Source of the DNA: Rhodanobacter sp. MP7CTX1
Lineage (GTDB): Bacteria; Pseudomonadota; Gammaproteobacteria; Xanthomonadales; Rhodanobacteraceae
Length of the DNA: 64,000 nucleotides
Assembly: GCF_014205795.1 (NCBI RefSeq)
Contig: NZ_JACHCN010000002.1
Location: 310,001 to 374,000 of the forward strand
Reading direction: 5' to 3'
Positions 29,217 through 37,634 of this stretch are shown in pieces (within the stretch, counting starts at the first letter, position 1; the number at the start of each line of letters is the position of its first letter). A program made the position numbers and the translations under genes. The notes below the pieces were generated by a model, which was not told where the DNA came from, did no database searches, and saw only the letters and a program-made list of their open reading frames with translations.

Positions 29217-30040
29217 CCCTCGTACAGCAGCTTGCGCGGAGCGCCACTGATCGCTGCGGCAAGCTTGGCCGCCTTTGCCGGCGGCAACTCGTCGCGCAGG
29301 ATCGCGAAGACACGCTGACCTTCGGCGAGTTTCGCGTCAGCCTCCTCGCCACGGCCAGCGACCAGGATCACGCACTCACCGCGCTGCTGATCGGGATCGG
29401 CCGCGACGCGCGCCGCAAGTTCGGCCAGCGGCTCGCCGAGCACGGTCTCGAACATCTTGGTCAGTTCGCGCGCCAGCACGGCTTCACGCTCGGCGCCGAA
29501 AATATCTCGCATATCGACCAGGCTCTCGGCCACGCGATGCGACGACTCATAGAAGATCACCGTCCGCGCATCACCGGCCAGTTCCTGCAGACGACTGCGG
29601 CGCGCCGCCGCTTTCGGCGGCAAAAATCCCTCGAACACAAACCGGTCACTGGGCAGGCCCGCCACGGACAACGCCGCAATCGCGGCGCAAGCCCCCGGCA
29701 CTGGAATGCAGCGGATGCCGGCCGCGCGCGCGGCGCGCACCAGTCGGAAGCCCGGATCGCTGATCAGCGGCGTACCGGCGTCGGAAATCAGCGCCACCGA
29801 TTCGCCCGCCGTCATCCGGCGCACGATGGCGTCCACCGCATCGCGTTCGTTGTGTTCGTGCAAGGCGATCAGCGGCGTGTCGATGCCGTGGTGTACCAGC
29901 AACGGGCGGCTATGCCGGGTGTCTTCGGCAGCAATCACCTTGACCGCGCGCAAGGTCTCGATCGCGCGAGCCGAAAGGTCTTCACGATGACCGATCGGGG
30001 TGGCTACCACCCACAGGCTGCCTGGCTGAACTGATGACAT
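29213..30040 (-). CDS. rsmI: 16S rRNA (cytidine(1402)-2'-O)-methyltransferase
   Basis: Methylates the 2'-O of C1402, the same nucleotide RsmH modifies on N4. The ATG at 30040 has a GGAG ribosome site six bases upstream and yields 275 residues starting MSSVQPGSLWVVATPIGHREDLS; an upstream in-frame start adds 11 unconserved residues. Tetrapyrrole-methylase-fold motifs AAEDTRHSRPLL, LISDAGTPLISDPGFRLV and FVFEGFLPPK are diagnostic. It is divergent from lpoA; the 85-bp gap between them must hold both promoters. Confidence 0.96.
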   Translation of the reverse strand: MSSVQPGSLWVVATPIGHREDLSARAIETLRAVKVIAAEDTRHSRPLLVHHGIDTPLIALHEHNERDAVDAIVRRMTAGESVALISDAGTPLISDPGFRLVRAARAAGIRCIPVPGACAAIAALSVAGLPSDRFVFEGFLPPKAAARRSRLQELAGDARTVIFYESSHRVAESLVDMRDIFGAEREAVLARELTKMFETVLGEPLAELAARVAADPDQQRGECVILVAGRGEEADAKLAEGQRVFAILRDELPPAKAAKLAAAISGAPRKLLYEG

Positions 30041-30125
30041 CGGAAACTCCTGAGCCGCGGGTCGGCAATGCAATACGATCGGCTATGATCGCGCATTGCC
30101 GACCTTGACGATCAACGGAGTTCCC

Positions 30126-31985
30126 ATGCGCTTCTTGCGCCTCTCGCGCGTTGCCGCGATCGGACTGCTGTTTTTGCTCTCGTTGACCGGTTGCATGCTG
30201 GCCAACGTGCAGCCTTCGCCAGCCGAACTCGTCGCCGCGCAGAACGCCGCAAACCTGGCGCAGCAAGGACAGTTCGACCAAGCGGCGGAGGCGTATCTCA
30301 CGCTCGCTACGCAATCCTCCGGCAGAGGCGATCACTACCGCCTGCTGGCCGCTGAAGCATGGAGGCAGGAAGGCCAGATTCCGCTCGCCGCGCCCACCCT
30401 TGCGCAGATCAAGCGACAGCGGTTGACCGACGACGAGCCGCTGCGTTTTGACCTGCTGCGCGCCGAACTGGCACTAACCCAGCATGATGCCGTCAGCGCG
30501 CTGCAACTCACCACCCAGCCGAATGTCACGGTGCCGCCCTCGCTGCAACTGCGGCTGCTGGAGCTGCGCGCACGCGCGATGGAAGCCAGTGGGGACAACT
30601 GGGGCGCTGCCCGAACCCGCGTGCAGATGGACGCCCAGCTGAGCGGTCTCGATCAATCGCAGAACCGCAAGCAGGCGCTCAACTTGCTGGTCAAATTAGG
30701 TGCCCAGCCACTCAAGCAGCGTGCCGCCGCCATGAACCCGGGCGACCGCATGCTGCCATGGGTCAATGAGGCACTGGGTCGACTCGGCGTGGCCGTGGCG
30801 CAGCCGCAACCGGAATTGCAACAGCCCGTCGGCACCCTGCTGCCGGGCGCCAATGCGAACGTGCGCGAGGGCTACAAGGTCCCCCAGAAGATCGCGCTGC
30901 TGTTGCCCAGCGACGGTAATTTCGCTGCAGCGAGTGAGTCGATACGCGAAGGCTTTTTCGCGGCCTATATCGATGCCGGACACACCCACGCACCCCGACC
31001 GACGGTGCGCGTGTATGACAGCCGAGGCACCGCCGACGGCGCCGTCAAGGCGTATCAGCAGGCCGTCGGTGATGGTGCGCAGCTGATCGTCGGCCCACTT
31101 ACTCGCGCTGAAGTAGCCGCGGTATTCGGACAGGTGATTTTGCCGGTGCCGCTGCTGGCGTTGAATCATCCCGATGACAAGCAACTGCCAGCCGGCAACA
31201 TCAGTGAATTTGGCTTATTGCCGGAAACCGAAGGCGCCCAAGCCGCTGACCACATGGTCGAACGCGGTGTGCGGCACGCCTATGTACTGATCTCCAACGA
31301 CGATTTTGCCCAACGCGCAGCCAGCGCATTCAAGGCCGAGCTAGCCGCCCGCGGCGGACAACTGGACGGCTCGACCACCTTGACGACATTCACGGCGGCG
31401 CCCAGCGGCCTGAGCCCCACCGATGCCAGCACCGGTGCCGGCGACGCAGGCATCTTCATCAGCATGCGGCCGAACCAGGCGCGTTCGTTGCTGCCGCAGC
31501 TGCTGGTCGCCAATATCCATCTTCCGGTGTTTGCCACCTCGCATGTGTATGACGGCATCGACGATGCCACCGCCAATCGCGACCTGGAAGGCGTGGAATT
31601 CTGCGATGCGCCGTGGCTGTTCGACGCCCAGCCGGGCCTACCCGTCCATGCCGATATCGCCGCCCAGTTGCCGGGTGCGCAGGGCGGCGCCGCCCGGCTG
31701 TTCGCGTTCGGCATGGACGCCTGGAACCTGGTGCCCTACCTCGACTGGCTGCGCGCGCACCCCGGCAGCTATCTACCCGGCGCCAGTGGCCAGCTCACCG
31801 CCGATGAGTTCGGTCGAGTGCGCCGCGTGCTGATCTGGGCCAAGTTCCAGGACGGCCTGGCGCGGCCGCTGGGTGGCAGCCTGCAGACCGATGACGTCCC
31901 TTCCGGAGCTCCGCCACCTGACACCAGCTCGCCAGCGCCAGCCAGCGCGTCCCCAACCGGCGGCTTCCAGCCAGCTTCAGGCTGA
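30126..31985 (+). CDS. lpoA: Penicillin-binding protein activator LpoA (LppC family lipoprotein)
   Basis: Outer-membrane lipoprotein that activates the bifunctional synthase PBP1A in E. coli. The ATG at 30126 follows GGAG by five bases. A lipoprotein signal peptide ends in the lipobox LTGC (Cys at residue 23). 619 residues: an N-terminal TPR-like region (about 40-250, Ala/Gln-rich helices) and a C-terminal periplasmic-binding-protein-like domain (KIALLLPSDGNFAAASESIREGFFAAY, LIVGPLTRAEV). The last 30 residues are Ser/Pro/Ala-rich. Its stop overlaps yraN as TGATG. The order rsmI-lpoA-yraN is conserved in gammaproteobacteria. Confidence 0.95.
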   Translation: MRFLRLSRVAAIGLLFLLSLTGCMLANVQPSPAELVAAQNAANLAQQGQFDQAAEAYLTLATQSSGRGDHYRLLAAEAWRQEGQIPLAAPTLAQIKRQRLTDDEPLRFDLLRAELALTQHDAVSALQLTTQPNVTVPPSLQLRLLELRARAMEASGDNWGAARTRVQMDAQLSGLDQSQNRKQALNLLVKLGAQPLKQRAAAMNPGDRMLPWVNEALGRLGVAVAQPQPELQQPVGTLLPGANANVREGYKVPQKIALLLPSDGNFAAASESIREGFFAAYIDAGHTHAPRPTVRVYDSRGTADGAVKAYQQAVGDGAQLIVGPLTRAEVAAVFGQVILPVPLLALNHPDDKQLPAGNISEFGLLPETEGAQAADHMVERGVRHAYVLISNDDFAQRAASAFKAELAARGGQLDGSTTLTTFTAAPSGLSPTDASTGAGDAGIFISMRPNQARSLLPQLLVANIHLPVFATSHVYDGIDDATANRDLEGVEFCDAPWLFDAQPGLPVHADIAAQLPGAQGGAARLFAFGMDAWNLVPYLDWLRAHPGSYLPGASGQLTADEFGRVRRVLIWAKFQDGLARPLGGSLQTDDVPSGAPPPDTSSPAPASASPTGGFQPASG

Positions 31986-32341
31986 TGCGAGCCGCCGGCG
32001 ACTCCTTCGAGCAGCGCGCCTGCGCCGAACTCGAACGCGCCGGCCTCCGACTGCTCACACGCAACTACACGACGCGTCACGGTGAACTCGATCTGGTGAT
32101 GCGTGAAGGCGACACCGTGGTCTTCGTCGAAGTGCGTTATCGAAAAAGTGCCAGTCATGGCGATGCCGCGGCGTCGGTCACTGCCAGCAAACAAAACAAG
32201 TTGATTCAGGCCGCCCAACACTGGTTGGCTGCACATCCGCAACACGCACGACGTGCCTGCCGCTTCGATGTGGTGACCTACGACGGTCCAGCAGACAACA
32301 TCCGTCAGGATTGGCTGCGTGGCGCGTTCGAAGCTCATTGA
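31985..32341 (+). CDS. yraN: YraN family endonuclease-like protein (UPF0102)
   Basis: 118-residue protein with the UPF0102 nuclease-like core: GDSFEQRACAELERAGLRLLTRNY, GELDLVMREGDTVVFVEVRYRKS (the Glu-Leu-Asp and Val-Glu-Val of a PD-(D/E)XK fold), and ASVTASKQNKLIQAAQHWL. Biological role is unknown in the family; Holliday-junction-resolvase-like structure is inferred from homology. Translationally coupled to lpoA (TGATG). Confidence 0.93.
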   Translation: MRAAGDSFEQRACAELERAGLRLLTRNYTTRHGELDLVMREGDTVVFVEVRYRKSASHGDAAASVTASKQNKLIQAAQHWLAAHPQHARRACRFDVVTYDGPADNIRQDWLRGAFEAH

Positions 32342-32400
32342 AAGATCCGGCGCCGCGGATGCAAACGCAACTTCTTCGCGCATTGGGATAGGCTTTAGCG

Positions 32401-33771
32401 ATGCCATTGCCTGATGAACTACTCGCCAGTCTGCGCGGGATTTTTTTCGCCGATGCACTCGCCACCGGCGAAGCAGAGCGAATTTCCTACGCCTACGACA
32501 ACTCGCGCCTCCACGCGCTGCCCGACGCGGTGGTGTTTCCCACCGAGCATGCGCAGGTCGAAGCGCTGGTGCAGGCCTGTCGTGGGCACAAGGTGCCGGT
32601 TATCGCGCGCGGCCGTGGCAGTAACACCACGGGCGCCACGGTGCCCGTAAACGGTGGCGTCGTGGTGAGCTTCGAACGGATGAACCGGATCCTCAGGATC
32701 GACCCGGACAATCGCCTCGCGGTGGTCGAGCCCGGTGTATTGAACGGGGATCTGCAACAGGCGCTGCTGCCGCACGGCTTCTTCTGGCCACCCGATCCCA
32801 CGTCGGCGCCGTGGTGCAGCATCGGCGGCAACCTGGCCTGCAATTCGGCCGGGCCGCGCACGGTGAAATATGGCAGTCCACGCGAGAACACGCTTGGCAT
32901 GCGCGCCGTCAGCGGCAACGGCGAGGGCTTCCGATGTGGCACCTACACCAGCAAGGGCGCCACCGGCTACGACCTGACCCGATTGCTGATCGGCTCGGAA
33001 GGTACGCTGGCACTGATCACCGAAGCCACCCTGAAACTCACGCCGAAACCTTCGGCCGTGCGCACGCTGCGCGCGACCTATCGCGACGTCGGTGCCGCCG
33101 CTCGCGCCGTCGCGCGGATCATGGCGCAGCCGGTGACGCCATGCGCGCTGGAGTTCATTGACGACGTTGCATTGAAGCTGGCGCACGACCACGGCGGTGA
33201 CAGCGTGCCGCTGGCCGGCGCGCTGCTGATGATCGAGGTCGACGGCGAACCGGAGACTCTGCCTTCCGCTGTGGAAGCCGTCTCGCGCGCCGCGCGTGGT
33301 GACGGACTTGAGGAGCTGCGCATCGCCGAGACCGCCGAGGAAACACGGACATTGTGGGCAGCACGCAAGGCGCTCTCGCCCGCGCAGCGAACGATTTCGC
33401 CGAACAAGATCAACGAGGACGTGGTGGTGCCGGTCAGCCATCTGCCGGCGCTGGTCGACGGCATCAAGCAACTCTCTGCGAAGCACGACGTGTTGATCGT
33501 CACCTTCGGCCACGCCGGCAATGGCAACCTGCATGTGAACTTGCTGCCGCGCGACGATGCCGAGCGCGAACGCGCACATGCGTGTCTTGCCGAGGTGTTT
33601 GCGCTGGTGATTCGACTGGAAGGCACGCTGTCGGGCGAGCACGGTATCGGCATGGTCAAGCGCGAATTCATGCCGCTGGCGCTCGCGCCAAGCACGCTGG
33701 ATCTGATGCGCAGCATCAAGCACGCGTTCGACCCGGAGGGCATCCTCAATCCGGGCAAGTTGTTGCCGTGA
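32401..33771 (+). CDS. FAD-linked oxidase, GlcD/D-lactate dehydrogenase-like
   Basis: Flavoprotein oxidoreductase of the FAD_binding_4/FAD-oxidase_C type, acting on a D-2-hydroxy acid such as D-lactate or glycolate; the exact substrate cannot be read from sequence. 456 residues. The PP-loop of the PCMH FAD domain is VPVIARGRGSNTTGATVPVNGG (residues ~63-84), followed by GGNLACNSAGPRTVKYGSPRENTLGM. The C-terminal domain contains TFGHAGNGNLHVNLL and ends with EGTLSGEHGIGMVKREFM and DPEGILNPGKLLP, both typical. No iron-sulfur partner (GlcF) lies alongside. The following gene starts 5 bp later. Confidence 0.9.
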   Translation: MPLPDELLASLRGIFFADALATGEAERISYAYDNSRLHALPDAVVFPTEHAQVEALVQACRGHKVPVIARGRGSNTTGATVPVNGGVVVSFERMNRILRIDPDNRLAVVEPGVLNGDLQQALLPHGFFWPPDPTSAPWCSIGGNLACNSAGPRTVKYGSPRENTLGMRAVSGNGEGFRCGTYTSKGATGYDLTRLLIGSEGTLALITEATLKLTPKPSAVRTLRATYRDVGAAARAVARIMAQPVTPCALEFIDDVALKLAHDHGGDSVPLAGALLMIEVDGEPETLPSAVEAVSRAARGDGLEELRIAETAEETRTLWAARKALSPAQRTISPNKINEDVVVPVSHLPALVDGIKQLSAKHDVLIVTFGHAGNGNLHVNLLPRDDAERERAHACLAEVFALVIRLEGTLSGEHGIGMVKREFMPLALAPSTLDLMRSIKHAFDPEGILNPGKLLP

Positions 33772-33776
33772 AGCGC

Positions 33777-34466
33777 ATGGACAAAGAGCATCCCATTCCG
33801 GCCCTCCCCTGCGACCGAAGGGAATCCCTTCTTCAGGACACGCAGGCGAGGGAGCGCCCCCGCGGGCAGGCAGGTTGCGCGCTCGATCAGCTACTTGCCG
33901 AAATTCGCGCCTGCAAGATTTGCGAAGCGCATCTTCCGCTCGGTCCGCGACCCGTGCTGCAGGCCATGGCTTCATCGCGCCTGCTGATCGTTGGCCAGGC
34001 ACCCGGGCGCAAAGTGCACATGAGTGGCATCCCGTTCGATGATGTCAGCGGCGATCGCCTGCGCGCATGGCTGGGCGTGGATCGCACCCTGTTCTATGAC
34101 GCGCGACGCATTGCGATCGTAGGGATGGGCTTCTGCTTTCCTGGCAGCGCTCGTGGTGGCGACCTGCCGCCGCGGCCGGAATGCGCGCCGACCTGGCATC
34201 CGCGGCTGCTGCCCATGCTCACGCGGGTGCGCCTGACCCTGGCCATCGGCCAGTACGCACAGGCCGGGCTGCTGGGCAAGCGGCGCGGTCGCACACTCAC
34301 CGACACCGTGCTGGCGTGGCGCACGCATCTCGCCAATGGCGTGTTGCCGCTGCCGCATCCGAGCCCGCGCAACCGCGTGTGGCTGACGCGCAACCCGTGG
34401 TTCGAGGCCGAACTTCTGCCGGAATTGCGCGCGCATGTGGCCGCCGTGCTCGGCGATGGCACCTGA
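33777..34466 (+). CDS. Uracil-DNA glycosylase superfamily protein
   Basis: Member of the UDG superfamily (COG1573-like), probably involved in base excision repair, though activity is unproven. The core begins LDQLLAEIRACKICEAHLPLGPRPV, with a CxxC, then LLIVGQAPGRKVHMSGIPFDDVSGDRL (motif A), GFCFPG, CAPTWHPRLL and PLPHPSPRNRVWL (motif B). The start is uncertain: ATG at 33777 or GTG at 33768, both giving about 30 residues before the conserved core that look like translated REP-like DNA. It follows the FAD oxidase by 5 bp and so is probably co-transcribed. Confidence 0.85.
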   Translation: MDKEHPIPALPCDRRESLLQDTQARERPRGQAGCALDQLLAEIRACKICEAHLPLGPRPVLQAMASSRLLIVGQAPGRKVHMSGIPFDDVSGDRLRAWLGVDRTLFYDARRIAIVGMGFCFPGSARGGDLPPRPECAPTWHPRLLPMLTRVRLTLAIGQYAQAGLLGKRRGRTLTDTVLAWRTHLANGVLPLPHPSPRNRVWLTRNPWFEAELLPELRAHVAAVLGDGT

Positions 34467-34567
34467 GCTGCGCCGCAGCCTACCTTGCCGCAAGCTTGGA
34501 GCATCCTCTAACCTCACCGGGTTTGGTGGCCATGGGAACGTTCCCCGGCTCGACAAGGGAAATACAC

Positions 34568-34588
34568 ATGCTGGCTAATCGTTCATGA
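34568..34588 (+). CDS. Candidate six-residue leader peptide coupled to the nucleoside permease
   Basis: ATG at 34568 encodes MLANRS and stops with TGA at 34586-34588, overlapping the permease ATG as ATGA. The permease itself has no Shine-Dalgarno, but the leader has AAGGGA about seven bases upstream. This layout suggests that ribosomes initiate on the leader and re-initiate on the permease. Alternative: the permease simply has a weak site. Confidence 0.4.
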   Translation: MLANRS

Positions 34589-35823
34589 GTCTCAGGCTCC
34601 GACTCATCGCCATGAACTTCCTGCAGTTCTTCGTCTGGGGTTCGTGGCTGCTCACCATCGGCGCCTACTGGTTCCAGACCAAGCACTGGTCAGGCGCGGA
34701 GTTCGGCGCGATCTTCTCGACGATGGGTATCGCCTCGCTGTTCATGCCATCCATCGCGGGCGTGATTGCCGACAAATGGATCAATGCGGAGAAGCTCTAC
34801 GGCCTGCTGCATCTGGCCGGCGCCGCGGTTTTGTTCGCGATACCGATGATCAATGACCCCACCACCCTGTTCTGGGTGATGCTGATCAACATGATGTGCT
34901 ACATGCCGACCATCTCGCTGTCGATCACGGTGGCATACGCGGCACTGAAAGACGATGGCAAGGACGTCGTGCGGGACTATCCGCCGATCCGGGTGTGGGG
35001 CACGATCGGTTTCATCGCGGCCTTGTGGACGGTCAGCCTGTTGCATCTGGAGACCTCCGCCGGTCAGTTCTACGTGGCCTCCGGCGCAGCGGTGCTGTTG
35101 GGCCTGTATGCGTTCACGCTGCCGGCCTGCCCGCCGAAGCTCAAACGCATGTCCGAGCTGTCGCTGATCGACACGCTGGGGCTGACCTCGTTCTCGCTGT
35201 TTCGCAACCGCCAGATGGCGATCTTCTTCATCTTCGCCATGTTGCTGGGCGCCGCGCTGCAGCTGACGAATGCGTATGGCGACACGTTCCTGCACGACTT
35301 CGAAAACATCGATGCGTACAAGGGTCTGGTGGCGGTCCGCTATCCAGCAATCATCATGTCGATTTCGCAGATCTCCGAGACGCTGTTCATCCTGGCCATC
35401 CCCTTTTTCCTCAAGCGATTCGGGATCAAGACGGTGATGCTGATCAGCATGCTGGCGTGGACCTTGCGCTTCGGCCTGTTTGCGTTCGGCAACCCGGGCC
35501 ACGAGCTTTGGATGATCGTGCTGTCCTGCATCGTGTACGGGATGGCATTCGATTTCTTCAACATCTCGGGCTCGCTATTCGTCGAGGGTCAGAGCGATCC
35601 GTCGATCCGCGCCAGCGCGCAGGGGTTGTTCATGTTGATGACGAACGGTGTCGGCGCGGTGCTGGGCAGTTCGCTGAGCGGCATCATCATCGATCGCTAT
35701 TTCACCCACGCCGGCGCAAAGGACTGGCATGGCATCTGGCTGACCTTTGCACTGTATGCGCTGGTGGTAGCCGTCTTGTTCGCACTGCTGTTCAAACACA
35801 AGCACGTGCGGGCGAATCGCTGA
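34585..35823 (+). CDS. Nucleoside permease, NupG/XapB-like MFS transporter
   Basis: Probable nucleoside:proton symporter of the inner membrane. 412 residues with about twelve hydrophobic segments. The N-terminus LRLIAMNFLQFFVWGSWLLTIGAYWF and the loops GIASLFMPSIAGVIADKWINAEKLYG and YPPIRVWGTIGFIAAL are characteristic of the nucleoside:H+ symporter family; FFNISGSLFVEGQSDPSIRASAQGLFMLMTNGVGAVLGS lies in the C-terminal half. Substrate is inferred from family. It converges with the histidine phosphatase gene with only 30 bp between stops and no hairpin. Confidence 0.9.
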   Translation: MSLRLRLIAMNFLQFFVWGSWLLTIGAYWFQTKHWSGAEFGAIFSTMGIASLFMPSIAGVIADKWINAEKLYGLLHLAGAAVLFAIPMINDPTTLFWVMLINMMCYMPTISLSITVAYAALKDDGKDVVRDYPPIRVWGTIGFIAALWTVSLLHLETSAGQFYVASGAAVLLGLYAFTLPACPPKLKRMSELSLIDTLGLTSFSLFRNRQMAIFFIFAMLLGAALQLTNAYGDTFLHDFENIDAYKGLVAVRYPAIIMSISQISETLFILAIPFFLKRFGIKTVMLISMLAWTLRFGLFAFGNPGHELWMIVLSCIVYGMAFDFFNISGSLFVEGQSDPSIRASAQGLFMLMTNGVGAVLGSSLSGIIIDRYFTHAGAKDWHGIWLTFALYALVVAVLFALLFKHKHVRANR

Positions 35824-35853
35824 TCCGCCTACGGCAACCTCCTCAACACGCGA

Positions 35854-36462
35854 TCAGGTGCCCGAAGTCCTCCCGCTGTCGCTGGGCAGCAGGTGCTCCT
35901 GCACCCGCTCGCTGCGCGATTCGATCAACCGGCCGCGATCATCGAAACGCAGCACCACCATCCAGTCGTAGACATCCGCTGGCCATGATTTGCTGCCCAA
36001 TAGATCCTTGGCGCTGCCACCGAACGCATTGATCAACTTGCCGATGTGTCCGTGATGCCACGCGATCAGCACGACGGCTGCCTGATTCTGCTTGCGCAGC
36101 GACCTGACCAGTTCATCAACCTGATCGTCGGCAAAAGGTTGCTCGATCGGCAAGGACAGGCGCGATGAGAGTGGGGTCAAGGTCAGCCGGGGCCGTTCGC
36201 TCGCCTTGCTGTCAGTCGTGGCGATCAGTTGCTGCGGTTGCAAGCTCTCGCCATCCAGTCGCAGTGGATCGAAATAGCTGGCGTAGGCAGCCGCGCGTTG
36301 CTCGCCAAGTGTACTGAGCCCGTTACCCGGCTCGGCTTTTTCGGCATGCCGGATGATCAGCACGGTGACGTCGTGCAGACCGCGAGCGTCCTTGTCGGCA
36401 TGGTGTGCCGACGCCAGCGCCGGCAACACCAGCAAGGCCCACAAGAGCGTTCGCCACCTCAT
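35854..36462 (-). CDS. Secreted histidine phosphatase family protein
   Basis: 202-residue protein with a Sec signal peptide (MRWRTLLWALLVLPALASAHH) and the branch-2-like phosphatase signature LIIRHAEKAEPGNGLSTLGEQRA near residue 34, where the His of RHAEK would be the nucleophile; the second catalytic His is likely in VLIAWHHGHIGKL. Predicted periplasmic. The ATG at 36462 has GGAG six bases upstream; the open frame continues upstream but lacks family similarity. Substrate unknown. It diverges from dusB. Confidence 0.87.
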   Translation of the reverse strand: MRWRTLLWALLVLPALASAHHADKDARGLHDVTVLIIRHAEKAEPGNGLSTLGEQRAAAYASYFDPLRLDGESLQPQQLIATTDSKASERPRLTLTPLSSRLSLPIEQPFADDQVDELVRSLRKQNQAAVVLIAWHHGHIGKLINAFGGSAKDLLGSKSWPADVYDWMVVLRFDDRGRLIESRSERVQEHLLPSDSGRTSGT

Positions 36463-36570
36463 ATTGGGCTCCTGCGTGATGAACCGACTCAGGATAGCAG
36501 CCGCTCCCAGTGCAGGTGACCCTCCGCATAACGGCGCCAGGCCATTCTCGGCTACAGCTACAATGGGCGA

Positions 36571-37557
36571 ATGCAGATTGGTCCTTACCGCATCGACCCG
36601 CCGGTGGTGCTGGCCCCGATGGCCGGCGTCACCGACAAACCATTCCGCCTGCTGTGCAAACGGCTGGGGGCAGGTCTGGCCGTGTCGGAAATGACCAACG
36701 CCGACCCGCGCCTGTGGCACACGCGCAAGTCGCTGCAACGGATGGATCACGCCGGCGAACCCGAACCGGTCAGTGTGCAGATCGCCGGTTATGACCCCGC
36801 AATGCTGGCTGAGGCGGCGCGCTTCAACGTCGCCAACGGCGCACAGCTGATCGACATCAACATGGGTTGCCCGGCAAAGAAAGTGTGCAACGTGTGGTCC
36901 GGCTCCGCGCTGCTGCAGGACGAGCCGCTGGTGGCACGCATCGTCAAGGCGGTGGTCGACGCGGTTGAGGTGCCGGTGACCCTGAAGATCCGCACCGGCT
37001 GGGACCGTCAGAACAAGAATGCGCTCAACATCGCGCGGATTGCCGAAGACAGCGGTATCGCCGCGTTGGCCGTGCATGGGCGCACTCGCGCCGACAAATA
37101 TGAAGGCGAAGCCGAATACGACACGATTACCGCCGTTAAGGCGGCCGTGCGCATTCCCGTGTTGGCCAATGGCGACGTCAACACGCCGCAGCACGCGCGG
37201 CACGTACTCGATGTCACTGGCGCGGATGCGTTGATGATTGGCCGTGGCGCGCAAGGGCGGCCCTGGATCTTCCGCGAGATCGCACACTATCTTGCGACTG
37301 GCGAGTTGTTGCCTGCACCGCAGCCGGCCGAAGTCGCACAGATTCTGATCGGTCATCTCGAACAGCTTTATGCGTTCTATGGTGAACTGCAGGGCGTGCG
37401 CATCGCCCGCAAGCATCTGGGCTGGTATGCCAGGGACCGGCCGGAAAATGCCGCGTTCCGGCAGGTCGTCAATCGAGCCGAATCGGCCGAGGCGCAGCTG
37501 CGCCTGACCCGCGACTACTTCGCCGCACTCGCGGCCGGCGAACTTCTGGCCGCCTGA
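36571..37557 (+). CDS. dusB: tRNA-dihydrouridine synthase DusB
   Basis: FMN enzyme reducing uridine to dihydrouridine in tRNA. 328 residues. TIM-barrel start IGPYRIDPPVVLAPMAGVTDKPFR, the catalytic-Cys motif INMGCPAKKVCNVWSGSALLQ (DusB type), KIRTGWD, VHGRTRADKYEGEAEY and GADALMIGRGAQGRPWIF. In most gammaproteobacteria fis follows dusB in an operon; here a methyltransferase follows 77 bp later and no fis is present. Confidence 0.95.
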   Translation: MQIGPYRIDPPVVLAPMAGVTDKPFRLLCKRLGAGLAVSEMTNADPRLWHTRKSLQRMDHAGEPEPVSVQIAGYDPAMLAEAARFNVANGAQLIDINMGCPAKKVCNVWSGSALLQDEPLVARIVKAVVDAVEVPVTLKIRTGWDRQNKNALNIARIAEDSGIAALAVHGRTRADKYEGEAEYDTITAVKAAVRIPVLANGDVNTPQHARHVLDVTGADALMIGRGAQGRPWIFREIAHYLATGELLPAPQPAEVAQILIGHLEQLYAFYGELQGVRIARKHLGWYARDRPENAAFRQVVNRAESAEAQLRLTRDYFAALAAGELLAA

Positions 37558-37634
37558 ATGGCGCCCTCTGATCCCCGGCGCCCGACTGCGTGCCAGAACG
37601 CCGGTAACAGGACTTACTCCAGTCAGCGTGGGAG

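Noticed and set aside
32419..34002. 527-codon minus-strand frame opposite the FAD-linked oxidase
   Set aside because: Shadow frame of a gene with intact FAD-binding and C-terminal motifs.
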